A stretch of DNA of 64,000 bases from Bradyrhizobium sp. in8p8 (lineage in GTDB: Bacteria; Pseudomonadota; Alphaproteobacteria; Rhizobiales; Xanthobacteraceae), in assembly GCF_000426845.1 (NCBI RefSeq), contig NZ_AUGD01000011.1, positions 124,001 to 188,000 of the forward strand, written 5' to 3'. The position numbers and the translations under genes are program-made. Below are positions 16,838-26,894 of this stretch, piece after piece; positions within the stretch are counted from its first letter, which is position 1; each line of letters begins with the position of its first letter. Below the pieces are notes generated by a model. That model was given only the letters and a program-made list of their open reading frames with translations. It had not been told where the DNA came from and did no database searches.

Positions 16838-17572
16838 TCAGCGCCCCTGCGGAGTGTATTGGTTGAGCTCGTGGATACCCATCTGCTGCTCCAACTGAGC
16901 GACACGGGCAGCCATCTTCTCGAAGCCATCCTCTCCAAACAGGTCGTGCTCGGTCTTCTCGAAGTCCTCGGCCATGGCGTCGTATTCATGGGCCGAGACC
17001 AGATCCTTCAGCTTCGGGAAGAGGTCTGTGTCCTCACGGGCGGCGTGTGGACGGTACATGGTGATGAACGACTGGATCGTGTCGACCAGCCGCGTACGGT
17101 CGGCGCCGCTGCTCCTGCTGGTCGGTGCCAGCCTGATGATGGTCTCGGTCAGCTTCCGGCCCGCCTCGTGCTGGCGTTCCAGGGTATCCACCAGTGCGAC
17201 CATTTTCCCGGCGGTCCTGAAGCGCGGAAAGAGGTGCTTCTCCTCCGTCTTCTCATGGTAGTTGTTGATGAAGTCGCGGATGATCTCGGCTGACCGGGTG
17301 ATCAGGGCGGGATCGAAGTCCTCGTTCGACGCGTATTTGCGGACCCCCGCTTCGTAGACCAGCAACACTCGATCGAGCACGCCGTGCTCGCGCATGAGAT
17401 CCTCGGGCGGAGTGACTTCCTTGCCCGTTTTGCCTGTGACCGCCTCCTTCAGTTTCTCGCCGATGCCCTTCTCTTCTGCGAAGGCCCGTCGGGTGAAAAC
17501 GGCTGGGGCCGCGACGGCGGCCAGCGTGCCAAACAGAAATAGGCGGCGCTTTGCTGGTGTGACGGCTTCCAT
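16838..17572 (-). CDS. Tat-exported hemerythrin-like HHE domain protein
   Basis: The product (244 aa) begins with a twin-arginine-like signal (AKRRLFLFGTLAAVAAPA, Arg 9-10, cut near residue 32). The hemerythrin HHE domain covers about 55-225: REHGVLDR, NNYHEKTEEKHLFPRF, ERQHEAGRKL and YRPHAAREDTDLFP supply the His/Glu/Asp ligands of a diiron site. Family members bind oxygen or sense redox and NO stress. Tat export implies that the folded, metal-loaded protein acts in the periplasm. GGGAG precedes ATG 17572. Confidence 0.88.
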   Translation of the reverse strand: MEAVTPAKRRLFLFGTLAAVAAPAVFTRRAFAEEKGIGEKLKEAVTGKTGKEVTPPEDLMREHGVLDRVLLVYEAGVRKYASNEDFDPALITRSAEIIRDFINNYHEKTEEKHLFPRFRTAGKMVALVDTLERQHEAGRKLTETIIRLAPTSRSSGADRTRLVDTIQSFITMYRPHAAREDTDLFPKLKDLVSAHEYDAMAEDFEKTEHDLFGEDGFEKMAARVAQLEQQMGIHELNQYTPQGR

Positions 17573-17982
17573 GATGGACGCTCCCGTGAATGGAAACGCC
17601 GTGGATGTCTCTGTCTGAAACGGGGCGATACACGTCCGCGTGCCGACGTGGTCCTTCTTCCCTGGACATCGTGGGCGCTTTCCGCAGCAACGGCCGGTGG
17701 AAAGGCTCGTTCCAATTGCGACAGATGGAACTGGTGGCGACCGGTGACCGTCCCCGGCTGTTTCAGTTGAGCCGCGCTGTTCTTGTGCGGATGAGCGACG
17801 CAAGGCTTGTTGCGGCGCAACGGTGCTCCGGTATCTCTATGCATCGCCAGGCCGGATCGCTCCAAGCTGCGAGGCAGACTCCAGCGGCTGATGGAGGCAT
17901 GGCGGCTTCGAGGCGCTCAGGAGCGCACATGGAAGCCGGCAAGGCCCATCCACCATGTGGCCCGCCGGTTTGCTGCTTGAGG
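17573..17982. other. 410-base intergenic region between the hemerythrin and receptor genes
   Basis: This stretch holds the 5' region of the hemerythrin gene and the 3' region of the receptor gene. A plus-strand open frame crosses it but lacks family features and runs into the receptor gene. No hairpin with a T-run, tRNA or repeat was recognised. Confidence 0.5.
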
Positions 17983-20364
17983 CTAGAACTTGAAATTCGC
18001 GAACGCCCTGACTCCGATGCCTGGCAACAGCACCTGGTCCTTGTTGAAGGAGACGGCATTGCGGATGTTCTCGTTCAGTAGGTTGTTGCCGACCAAGCCC
18101 ACATGCATCTCGCGCGCGCCGAACCAGCTTTGATGGAGCTTCGTCCTGTAGCTGACCTCGGCCCTTAGCAGGTTGTAGCCGGGCGTCGGCGTCTCCGCGA
18201 TAGGTGCGATGTCGTTTTGCGCGAACGCGTGCAGCAGGTTGATCCGGGCAAACCAGTCGGCGTCGCGATAGTACACACCACCGCCCAGCCGCTGGGGCGG
18301 AATGCGTGGCACGTTGGTGCCGTCGTCGAAGGTCGCGCGCACGATGTCGTATTGACCCTCGATGCCCCAGATCCCGTTCCAGACCGGCATCACGTCGTAC
18401 TGGAACTGGAATTCGCCGCCACGAAATGTCGCGTCGCGCTGCGAATAGATCGCCTGATTCAGTTCGAGCCCCGCGCCAAGCTGGCAAACGCCGTCCTCGC
18501 ACGTGTTGCCGGTCAGGCGCCGGTAGATAAATCCGTTGAACTTGGTGTAGTAGCCGGTGATTTCGAAGCGAAGCGGCCCTACCGCCCGTCGCAGTCCCGC
18601 CTCGACCGACTTGGCCGTCTCGATGCCGAGATTGGGATTGCCTATGTCGAATGTGATGGTGGCATCGTGGCCGCCGCGCGAAAACAATTCCGCCGGTTTC
18701 GGCGCACGCTCGACATATTGACCGGTGATGCTCGCGACCAGATCCCAAGGAAGGTCGTGGATCAAGCCGATGCTCCCGCTCACGGGCGTGAAGTTGCGGT
18801 TGACCGCCGTTGCGGGGCCGATCGCGGCCGGATCGACGGCGAGGTCGAACACATCGGGGACGAAGGCTGGCGCCGTGCCGCTCAACCTTGCGCTCTCGAC
18901 GCGCCCGGCGATCTGAGCCTTGGCAGCTTCGCTGAACTTGAACTCGTTGAAGATGTACCCGGCGACCTTTGTGTTCTTGTTCGGATCGAACAGTCCGTTG
19001 ATCGGGTTGCCCGGATCGTCTGGACTCGGCGCGGTCAGCTTCTGGTGCGACGCCTGAACGCCCACGGCAGTGGTCAGCGCAGCAAAGCGGACGTCGAACG
19101 GCGCAAGCTGCACCTCGACGCGGCCTTCCTGTTCCTTGCTGGTGAAGGTTTGTCTCACGCCGAGGGAGGTGAGATCTGCAGCGTCGGCGAGCCCGACCTC
19201 ATCGTGTTTATAGTCGGTGGCCCCCGCCCAGAACCGTATCGCATCGATCGCCGCAGCGTCCGGCCGATATTCACCTTTTGTCGTGAATTTTGTTTGCCGT
19301 CCGTCGATCCGCGTGAGGAACTCGCTGCCCTCGATACCAGGAATATGATAGAGCGCGTTGTGCTGCGTGATCGCCGCGCCAACATAGCCGCCATCGAAGA
19401 TGTAGGAGCCGCCGACAGACCCGCCGTAGCCCTGCGATGCCGAATTCGGCTGGCGTCCGTTGAACGGCAGCGTCGGGTCGGTCAAGAACGGGTAGCTCGG
19501 GATGTTGTAATCGCCGGCCTTGCGGCCAAAGGCATCGGCATGGACGGCAAAGTTACCGCCGCCGGCGTCGAGCAGCATGGCACCTTCGACCCCGCGATCG
19601 ACAGACGTCACCGCCGTCCGTGTTTCCGCGGTGATGCAGCCCGGTGATCCGACGTTCGCCAGCGGCGCCTTGGTCGGGAGTCCGTAAGTCGGAAAGGGCG
19701 CCGTGCAGGACGGCAAGGCATCCGGAATTCGATTGTTCGTTGCGCTGACCACGCCGCCGATCGCGGTGGAGCCGTAGCGCAGCGTCGCCGGTCCGCGGAT
19801 GACCTCGACCTGGTTGGTTGCCAGCGGATCAATCGGCACGAAGTGATCCTCGCCGAGATCGGACGCGCCATTGCTGCCTGTTCCGTTCTCGACGATGCCG
19901 ACACGGTTGGTGTCGAGGCCGCGAATGATCGGGCGGCTGGATGCGCCGGGTGCGAATTCGGAGCCGGTGATGCCAGGCTTCGAGAACAGGAGATCGCCGA
20001 GCGTGCCGCCGCCGTTGCGCCGAATTTCCTCGTTCGGCACCACGGTGACGGTCGCGAACTGATCGGTCACGATCGGCAGCACGCCTTGCTGAGGTGCGGC
20101 AGGCACCGGGGCTGCCGGCGCTGGTTCAGCCGCTTGCTCGCGGCTGCGCACCCGCGCGGTCCGCGTGCCGCCGCGCCCTGCGTTGCGGGAGGGCACCACC
20201 GCTCTGCGCACGATCGGGCTCGGCGCCGTGACGGTCACGGCCGGGATCTCCGTCGATGATTTGTCCTGGGCCGGATCTTGAGCGAAGACCGGCGTGGCGG
20301 CGGCACCGAGCAGGAGCAGGCTTGCTCCGCCGAGACGCTGGGCGCGTCGCAATTGAAATGACAT
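17983..20364 (-). CDS. TonB-dependent outer-membrane receptor, ZnuD-like
   Basis: The product (793 aa) has a signal peptide (residues 1-28, ending PVFAQ), a possible TonB box (PAVTVTAPSP), an Ala/Pro linker, a plug domain (GTLGDLLFSKPGITG, RPIIRGLDTNRVGIVENG) and a long beta-barrel ending in Phe (FANFKF). The barrel stretch TDYKHDEVG followed by FTSKEQEGRVEV resembles ZnuD-type zinc receptors. An upstream Zur-like site before the preceding gene supports zinc uptake. Copper or another metal is the alternative. Two Cys pairs in extracellular loops could form disulfides. Confidence 0.85.
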   Translation of the reverse strand: MSFQLRRAQRLGGASLLLLGAAATPVFAQDPAQDKSSTEIPAVTVTAPSPIVRRAVVPSRNAGRGGTRTARVRSREQAAEPAPAAPVPAAPQQGVLPIVTDQFATVTVVPNEEIRRNGGGTLGDLLFSKPGITGSEFAPGASSRPIIRGLDTNRVGIVENGTGSNGASDLGEDHFVPIDPLATNQVEVIRGPATLRYGSTAIGGVVSATNNRIPDALPSCTAPFPTYGLPTKAPLANVGSPGCITAETRTAVTSVDRGVEGAMLLDAGGGNFAVHADAFGRKAGDYNIPSYPFLTDPTLPFNGRQPNSASQGYGGSVGGSYIFDGGYVGAAITQHNALYHIPGIEGSEFLTRIDGRQTKFTTKGEYRPDAAAIDAIRFWAGATDYKHDEVGLADAADLTSLGVRQTFTSKEQEGRVEVQLAPFDVRFAALTTAVGVQASHQKLTAPSPDDPGNPINGLFDPNKNTKVAGYIFNEFKFSEAAKAQIAGRVESARLSGTAPAFVPDVFDLAVDPAAIGPATAVNRNFTPVSGSIGLIHDLPWDLVASITGQYVERAPKPAELFSRGGHDATITFDIGNPNLGIETAKSVEAGLRRAVGPLRFEITGYYTKFNGFIYRRLTGNTCEDGVCQLGAGLELNQAIYSQRDATFRGGEFQFQYDVMPVWNGIWGIEGQYDIVRATFDDGTNVPRIPPQRLGGGVYYRDADWFARINLLHAFAQNDIAPIAETPTPGYNLLRAEVSYRTKLHQSWFGAREMHVGLVGNNLLNENIRNAVSFNKDQVLLPGIGVRAFANFKF

Positions 20365-20507
20365 GGTCCTGATTCCAGTCAGGCGCGATCCGCATGTGAT
20401 TGTTGATCGGAGGCGGCCTGCCGTCGGGGCGCGACGGAATTCGACTTCAACTCTTCCCGGGCATTCGCCGATGCGCGGCGACGCTGGGCGTGATCAAGCG
20501 CTGGAAG

Positions 20508-20924
20508 TCAGGAGGCGGGAGGGGCGCGGGGCTGGAATGCCGTGCCGGCCGACCTCAGATGGATGAATTCGGCGTCCGTGGTGCGGCGGAGCAGATCGAT
20601 GGCCTGCGGTAGCAGCAGCACGGGCGGCGTTGACGATACGACAGCACCGGCCATCGCGATGATGGCGCAGATCCCGCAATTGTCCTCGCCGTGGTGGTCG
20701 CGGTCGGGCCCCGAGGGCGATTGCTTCTGGACCGCGACGCTGTCGATGGACGCAAGGCTCTTGCCGCTGTCCTTGCCGCCCTCGGCCTGATGCAGCGAGG
20801 ATTGAGCGAGGGGCGCGGCCTGCGCGAACCAATGGCTGTGGCCGAACGTCAGCGCGAGCTGCACCAGCATCGCGAACAACGCGAGCCGGGCGCCGTGCCT
20901 GATATTCGACCGGAACCACTTCAT
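20508..20924 (-). CDS. DUF2946-like small membrane protein with His/Cys motif
   Basis: The product (138 aa) has an N-terminal membrane segment (ARLALFAMLVQLALTFGHSHW), a hydrophilic loop ending DRDHHGEDNCGICAII, a second hydrophobic stretch and a polar tail. The HSH and DHHGEDNCGIC patterns are the DUF2946 signature seen beside TonB-dependent metal receptors, and they could bind zinc or copper. It lies 143 bases upstream of the receptor on the same strand and is the first gene after the Zur-like box. Confidence 0.75.
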   Translation of the reverse strand: MKWFRSNIRHGARLALFAMLVQLALTFGHSHWFAQAAPLAQSSLHQAEGGKDSGKSLASIDSVAVQKQSPSGPDRDHHGEDNCGICAIIAMAGAVVSSTPPVLLLPQAIDLLRRTTDAEFIHLRSAGTAFQPRAPPAS

Positions 20925-20969
20925 CTGGAAACGCCACCCCTACATCGGAGCGTCGATCCCAGGACGCTG

Positions 20970-20990
20970 CGATGTTATAGTGTAACATCG
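20970..20990 (-). promoter_or_regulatory. Zur-like operator upstream of the DUF2946-receptor pair
   Basis: cgatgtta (20970-20977) and taacatcg (20983-20990) are exact inverted copies around a five-base centre. The core TGTTATA-N-TGTAACA (20973-20987) has one mismatch from a perfect 7-1-7 palindrome and resembles Zur boxes of the TGTTATA/TATAACA type. It is 46 bases before the start of the minus-strand gene at 20924, a usual repressor position. Confidence 0.65.
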
Positions 20991-21066
20991 CCGCATCGGT
21001 CCGCCGATGTCAACGGCAGGGGGATCAGCGCGTGCAGACCGAGGAGCCGATGTGTCGTTTGGGCAA

Positions 21067-23130
21067 CTAGCGCCCCTCGCGGACCCAGGTGGCGGCGAAA
21101 GCGCCGAGCAGCAGCAACAGGCCGATCAGGCCGGAGAAGATCGGCAACACGCCGACGCCCTTCACGACACTGGCGTCGCGCATCCGCACCCCCATCCAGC
21201 CGTCGCCGGCAAAGACGCTGGCCGAACGCACCGGCAGGATACGCGGCAGCTCGACGCTGGAGCCGTCGGCCACGCGCACGGCGTTGCCGCCGGTTGCCTG
21301 CGCCAGCGGTCTCAAGGTATCGACCGTGGAGGTGACTTCCGAAAACTCCTTCGGATTGGTCGGGCCGACATTGATCAGCGCTTTCAGCGTGCCGTCGGTC
21401 GCCTGCCAAAGGCCGAGCTCGTTCGCCGGCAGGCTGGCGCGCCACTCGCCGGGATCGCCGGGCGAGAGCGTCAAATCCTGCGACACGCCAGACGGTGAGG
21501 TCACGCTCACCGGCTGGACGCTGTCCGCCATGGTCTGGCGCACCACGACCAAGTCCTTGCCCTGCACCTGCAGGCGCAGCGCCTCCTCGTCCAGATCAGG
21601 CTGCTTCATCAGCCAGTGCGATGTCCGCCTGAGCAGGTCGAGATGCGGGCCGCCGCCTTCATAGCCGCGCGCCCACAGCCAGATGTGGTCGGACAGCAGG
21701 AGCGCGACGCGTCCCTCCCCGAAGCGCGACAGGAACAGCAGCGGCTTGCCGTCGACGCCGGTCATGACAGGCGGGTTGACCGCGTTGCGCGTGTCGACCG
21801 TGCGGAAGAATCGACTCCAGCGCGGCGGCTCGGATCCCGAGCCCTCCAGCCCGCGCGTGACGGGATGGCGTTTGCCGACGTCGGACAGATGCGCATAGAA
21901 CGGCTTTTCGGTCACGCCGACCGGCTCTGCCGGCAGCACCGAATCCAGCGGCGTGCGCCAGATGCTGGTGTTGGAGGCGTAGTCGGGACCGGCGGACACC
22001 AGCACGGCGCCGCCGCCGCGCACATAGCGCGCGATGTTGTCGAAATAGGCGATCGGCAGCACGCCCTGGCGGGCGTAGCGGTCGAAGATGATCAGCTGGA
22101 ATTCGTTGATCTTCTGCTGGAACAATTCGCGGGTCGGAAACGCGATCAGCGACAATTCGTTGATCGGCGTGCCGTCCTGCTTCTCCGGCGGCCGCAAAAT
22201 GGTGAAGTGCACGAGGTCGACGCTGGCGTCGGATTTCAAGAGATTGCGCCAGGTGCGCTCGCCCGAATGCGGCTCGCCGGAGACCAGCAGCACGCGCAGC
22301 TTGTCGCGCACGCCGTCGATGGCGACGACGGCGCGGTTGTTCACCGGCGTCAATTCTCGCTCCAGCGGCGAAGCCTCGATCTCGACGATGTTCGGGCCGG
22401 CGTGCTTGATGTCGACGTCGACGCTTGCGGCCTGGCCACTTGATAGGGTGCGCTCGTTGATGACCTCGCCGTCGCGGCGGATCGTGACCCTGGCGCGCTC
22501 ACCCGAGACGCCCTGGTCGTCGAGGCGATAGGAGATTGTCTGGGTCTGCCCAACGATGCCGAAGCGCGGCGCCGCCGTGATCGCGATGCGGCGGTCGCGC
22601 TCGTCCTTCTGGCCGGTGACCAGCGCGTGCACCGGCGCCTGGAAGCCGAGCGCGGTGGCGTTCGCGGGAATGTCATGGACGCGGCCGTCGGTGATCAGGA
22701 AGGCGCCGGCGACACGGTCGACCGGCACGTCCGACAAGGCCGAGGCGAGGGCGCCGAACAGCTTGGTGCCGTCGGTCTCGCCGTCGGCCTGGCCGGCATC
22801 GACGACGCGGACCTCCAGTCCCTTGATCTTCTTCAGGCTGTCGACCAGCCCTTCCTGCGCAGCTGCGGCCTCGCGGTTGCGGCTGCCGAAATTCTGGCTC
22901 GGGCTCTTGTCGACGACGACGGCCGCGACCGAAGTGAGGGGATCGCGGTCCTCGCGGGTGAAGGAGGGATTGGCGAGCGCCAGCAGGATCAGCGCGAGCG
23001 CAGCCACGCGCACCGCGGCGCCGCGCGCACGCGCCGCCAGCAGCACGATGGCGATGACGACGATCGCGGCGAACGCGAGCCACAGAACGATGGCGGGAAC
23101 AAGCGGCGTGAACGCGATGCCGTAATTCAT
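21067..23130 (-). CDS. VWA-like membrane protein of the MoxR operon
   Basis: The product (687 aa) has two N-terminal membrane helices (about 5-52), a large extracytoplasmic part and a C-terminal helix (about 660-682). The region after residue 55 begins VAAVVVDKSPSQN, a degenerate MIDAS-like start of a von Willebrand A domain, and the middle resembles a class I glutamine amidotransferase-like fold lacking catalytic residues (YVRGGGAVLVSAGPDY). It is the last gene of the MoxR cluster, seven bases after the DUF4159 gene. The role is probably as a partner of the MoxR AAA ATPase; the biochemical task is unknown. Confidence 0.8.
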   Translation of the reverse strand: MNYGIAFTPLVPAIVLWLAFAAIVVIAIVLLAARARGAAVRVAALALILLALANPSFTREDRDPLTSVAAVVVDKSPSQNFGSRNREAAAAQEGLVDSLKKIKGLEVRVVDAGQADGETDGTKLFGALASALSDVPVDRVAGAFLITDGRVHDIPANATALGFQAPVHALVTGQKDERDRRIAITAAPRFGIVGQTQTISYRLDDQGVSGERARVTIRRDGEVINERTLSSGQAASVDVDIKHAGPNIVEIEASPLERELTPVNNRAVVAIDGVRDKLRVLLVSGEPHSGERTWRNLLKSDASVDLVHFTILRPPEKQDGTPINELSLIAFPTRELFQQKINEFQLIIFDRYARQGVLPIAYFDNIARYVRGGGAVLVSAGPDYASNTSIWRTPLDSVLPAEPVGVTEKPFYAHLSDVGKRHPVTRGLEGSGSEPPRWSRFFRTVDTRNAVNPPVMTGVDGKPLLFLSRFGEGRVALLLSDHIWLWARGYEGGGPHLDLLRRTSHWLMKQPDLDEEALRLQVQGKDLVVVRQTMADSVQPVSVTSPSGVSQDLTLSPGDPGEWRASLPANELGLWQATDGTLKALINVGPTNPKEFSEVTSTVDTLRPLAQATGGNAVRVADGSSVELPRILPVRSASVFAGDGWMGVRMRDASVVKGVGVLPIFSGLIGLLLLLGAFAATWVREGR

Positions 23131-23137
23131 GTCGATC

Positions 23138-25954
23138 CTATTGCCCCAGCCGTTCGATCAGCGCCGGAGCGTGCACCTGGTCGGCCTTGTAGTTGCCGGT
23201 CAGCGTGTACATCACGATGTTGGCGCCGGCGCGGTAGGCGAATTCGCGCTGGCGGGGATCATCGCCGGTCACCGGCAGCATGGCCTGCCCGTCGGGCCGC
23301 ACCGCCCAGGCGCCGGCAAGATCGTTCGAGGTGATGATGATCGGCGAGACGCCGTCGCCGCCGCGCGCAGGCCGCTGCGCGCTGTCCTCGTCGTCGTCTT
23401 CGCGCGGCAGCGTCTCGACCCAGGTCTGGCCGGCGGTGAAGCGGCCCGGGAAGTCGCGCAGCAGATAGAACGTCTTGGTCAGCACGTGCTCGCGCGGCAC
23501 CGGCTCGAGCCCGGGCACGTCGAGCGAGGAAAGAATGTCGCGCAGCGTCTGCATGCCCGGCGTTTGCGACGCGCCGTTCGCGCCAGGCGGTGCCTCGATC
23601 GCGTCGCGGGTATCGAACAGCACGGTGCCGCCCTGCTTCATGTAGGCGTCGATCTTGTTGATGGCGTCCTGCGGCGGCTTCGGCGCGCCAGGCACGATCG
23701 GCCAATAGATCAGCGGGAAGAAGGCGAGTTCGTCCCGTGCAGGATCGATGCCGATGGGATCGCCGGCCTCCAGCGCGGTGCGCTGGGCGAGGAACAGCGT
23801 GAGCCCGTTCATTCCCGCCTTGACGATGGAATCGACGTCGGCATTGCCCGTCACGACATAGGCGAGACGGGTCTGCGACACTGCCTTCATCGCGAACTCG
23901 TCCGCTGCGCTGTCGGCACGTGCCGCCGTCGGCGCAAACGATATCAGGCCTGCCAGCGCCAGGGCGAGCACGATCGTTGCGGGCGCGGCGCGGCGCCTCA
24001 GCAGCGCGGCGAGGCCGCCGCCGAGCAGCGCGACGATGATGGCGTCGATCAGGAACAGCGCAAGCGCCGTCGACAGCAGCCAGCCGCGTAAGTCGCGCGG
24101 CTCCGCATTGGTGTAGGTCGCGTGCCGGGCGCGCAGGCTCGCGGTGTTCAAAGCGGCGATGCGGTCGGCGGCGGCAAGCGTGTTCACGGCGAGCGGTCCT
24201 TCTGCCGGACCGTAGAAGCCGGGCGGATGATCGGGGGTGGCGCGGTCGCGATAATCCGCGGGCAGCGGCTTTGCTGTCGCCGGCGGCGGACCGAAGGCGC
24301 CGAAGCCGTCGAGAATGTGCAGCGGGGCCACCGTCTCGGCACTCGCTTCGCCGGCAACCCCGGCGCCGGGCTTGGACGTGTAGCCGGACATGTCGACGAC
24401 CCGCCGCAGCATTTCGACGAAGGTGCCCGACATCGGAAGGTCCGACCAGCGCATGTCGGCGCTGACATGGAACAGGCTGACGAGGCCCTTGCCGCGATGC
24501 TCGCCGGTCACCAGCGGCGTGCCGTCTTCGAGCGAGGCCCAGCTCCTGGTGGCGAGAACCGCGTCGGGCTCGGCCAGCACCTGCCGGCTCACGGTGACGT
24601 CCTTCGGGACGGCGATGCCTGCGAACGGGCCCTCGCCCGCGAAAGAGGCGAGATGCTGCGGCTTCTCCCAGGTCAGGCTGCCGCCGAGCGTGCGGCCGCC
24701 CTTGCGCAGCTTGACCGGCACGAGATCGTCTTCGGCCTGCGCCAGCCGGGGGCCTGCGAACCGCACCAGGACGCCACCCTGGTCGACCCAGGCGTTGAGA
24801 CGCTCGCGGAGCTCGGGCGATATGGTTCCGACATCGGCGAGGATGATCATCGGCAGCTTCTGGTCCAGAAACTGCGTGATGCCCTGCTGCGGCGAGCCCT
24901 TGTCGGCGAGCCGCACGTCGGCGAATGGCGCCAGCGCGCGGGTGAGATAGAAGGTCGGCGCCAGCAGCGGCTGTGCGGTTTCGCTGGTCGAACCCGAGAC
25001 GATGCCGATGGCGCGGCGGCGCCAGCGCTTGTCGAGCAGCTGCACGGCGCCGGCGGAGCGCTCACCCGAGATCTCGAGCCGGGTGATGTCGTTGCGCAGC
25101 TCGACCGGCAGATCGAACGCCGCTTCGGTCTCCTTGTCCTGCGATCCGAACGAATAGCGGGCTTCGCCGATCGGCGCGGCCTTCTGGTCGAGTGCGCGCA
25201 CGGTGCCGACCGCGATGCCGCTGTCGGTGCGCAGCACCTTCACCGTCATCTTCGCCGCGGCGTTCTCGGCTGCGACCAGGGCCAGCGGGGAAGAGGTGCC
25301 GCCTTCGAACACGGTCAGGCTGCGATCGCCGATGGTCTTGCCGAGGCCCTGCACGAAGTCCTCGCCGCGGCCGGTGTCGACGCCGTCCGACAGCCAGGCG
25401 ATCTCGCAGTCGCCGGTGACCTTGAGGAAACGGTCGACCGCAGTCAGCGTCTCGACGCGGTCGATCGAGTACGGCTTCGGCGCGAGTTGCCGCAGCGCGA
25501 CGCGCGCTGCGCCCGCCGGCATGAGGGTGATGTCGCGGTTCGGCTCGGACAGCGGCACCAGCGCGATGGCGCGGCCGTCATTGTCGGCATTTGCGATCAG
25601 CTCGTCGGCGGTCCTGATCCTGATGTCCCAATGCGAAGCGGCGCTCCAGCCGTCGTCGAACATGATCATCAGCGGCGCCTTGCTGCCGGCCGCGCCGGTT
25701 TGCGGATTCCAGATCGGGCCGGCGGCGGCGAAGATCACCAGCGCGGCGGCGAGCAGGCGCAGCGCGGTCAGCCACCACGGCGTCCGTGAGGGCGTTTCCT
25801 CCCGCGGCGTGATGTCGAACAACAGCCGCGTCGGCGGAAACTCGATGCGCCGCGGCCGCGGCGGCATCACGCGGAGCAGCCACCACAGCACCGGTAGGCT
25901 CACGAGACCGATCAGCAGCAGCGGTTGAGTGAAGGCGAGCGGCAATCCCATCAT
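23138..25954 (-). CDS. BatA-like membrane protein with C-terminal DUF4159 domain
   Basis: The product (938 aa) starts with a BatA-type aerotolerance N-terminal domain with two membrane helices (about 8-26 and 60-82, separated by a short basic loop), followed by a VWA-like region (APLMIMFDDGWSAASHW), a further membrane pair near residues 620-670 and the DUF4159 domain over the last 210 residues (LAYVVTGNADVDSIVKAG, GGTVLFDTRD). It overlaps the stop of the DUF58 gene by four bases. With MoxR and DUF58 it forms a conserved envelope-associated module. Confidence 0.85.
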   Translation of the reverse strand: MMGLPLAFTQPLLLIGLVSLPVLWWLLRVMPPRPRRIEFPPTRLLFDITPREETPSRTPWWLTALRLLAAALVIFAAAGPIWNPQTGAAGSKAPLMIMFDDGWSAASHWDIRIRTADELIANADNDGRAIALVPLSEPNRDITLMPAGAARVALRQLAPKPYSIDRVETLTAVDRFLKVTGDCEIAWLSDGVDTGRGEDFVQGLGKTIGDRSLTVFEGGTSSPLALVAAENAAAKMTVKVLRTDSGIAVGTVRALDQKAAPIGEARYSFGSQDKETEAAFDLPVELRNDITRLEISGERSAGAVQLLDKRWRRRAIGIVSGSTSETAQPLLAPTFYLTRALAPFADVRLADKGSPQQGITQFLDQKLPMIILADVGTISPELRERLNAWVDQGGVLVRFAGPRLAQAEDDLVPVKLRKGGRTLGGSLTWEKPQHLASFAGEGPFAGIAVPKDVTVSRQVLAEPDAVLATRSWASLEDGTPLVTGEHRGKGLVSLFHVSADMRWSDLPMSGTFVEMLRRVVDMSGYTSKPGAGVAGEASAETVAPLHILDGFGAFGPPPATAKPLPADYRDRATPDHPPGFYGPAEGPLAVNTLAAADRIAALNTASLRARHATYTNAEPRDLRGWLLSTALALFLIDAIIVALLGGGLAALLRRRAAPATIVLALALAGLISFAPTAARADSAADEFAMKAVSQTRLAYVVTGNADVDSIVKAGMNGLTLFLAQRTALEAGDPIGIDPARDELAFFPLIYWPIVPGAPKPPQDAINKIDAYMKQGGTVLFDTRDAIEAPPGANGASQTPGMQTLRDILSSLDVPGLEPVPREHVLTKTFYLLRDFPGRFTAGQTWVETLPREDDDEDSAQRPARGGDGVSPIIITSNDLAGAWAVRPDGQAMLPVTGDDPRQREFAYRAGANIVMYTLTGNYKADQVHAPALIERLGQ

Positions 25955-26894
25955 GCGGCCGGCCCCGCCTTGATCGTCGTGGTGCGGGCGCCCGACTTGC
26001 TGACCTGCATGCCGGCATGCAGGAACAGCAGCAGCTCCGCGGCCGAGCGGTCGGTCGCGTGGGTCGTGAACAGCCAGTCGAGCTTGTTGGTCTCGGCGCG
26101 GATCTGGTCGCGGTGCAGCGCGAGGCGCGCGGTGTAATCCTGCGCCCAGCTCTCGGCGCGGCCCGCGGTAATGACGCCGAAGCCTTCCGGCTCGACGAAT
26201 TCGACGCGGCCCGAATAGGGGAACGACTCTTCGGCGGGATCGACCACCTGCACCAGCGCGCCATGCGCGCCCGTGCCGGAGAGCCCTGCGAGCGTCGTCC
26301 TGATCTCGGCGATCGGCGACCAGAAATCCGACAGCACGACGATCTCGGCCAGCGCCGCCGGCACGAAGGACGGCGGCAGGCTCAGCCGGTCGGCACCGTC
26401 ATGCAGCATGGCCTGCGCCATCCTGTCGATGACGCTGCGGCTTGCCGTCGGCGCCATCAGCCCGGGGATGCCGACGCGCTCGCCGCCGGCGACGAGCAGC
26501 TCGGCCAGCGCGAAGGCGACGATCAGCGTCCGTTCGAGCTTGGACTCGCGCGCGGTCCTGGAGGCGAACGCCATCGAGGGCGAGCGATCCGGCCAGATCC
26601 AGACCGTGTGGGAGGCTTCCCATTCAAGCTCGCGGACATAGAGATGGTCGTCGCGCGCCGATCGGCGCCAATCGACATTCTGCGACGGCTCGCCCGAGAC
26701 GAAGCGGCGGTACTGCCAGAAATTCTCGCCGGAGCCGGCGCGCCGCCTTCCGTGCAAACCGTGAATCACGTTGGCCGCGATGCGGCGAGCCTCGAGCACC
26801 AGGCGCGGCAGCGAAGCGGCGAGCGTGCGGCTTTCGCCATCGGCACGTCGGATCGCCAGTGTCTCCTTCGCCGCGTGCCCGTTCTCTGCTGCCA

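Noticed and set aside
17590..18081. Plus-strand frame of 163 codons between the hemerythrin and receptor genes
   Set aside because: No family features or ribosome binding site, and it runs into the receptor gene on the other strand.
24122..25789. 555-codon plus-strand frame opposite the DUF4159 gene
   Set aside because: Shadow frame; the opposite strand encodes a coherent membrane protein coupled to its neighbours.
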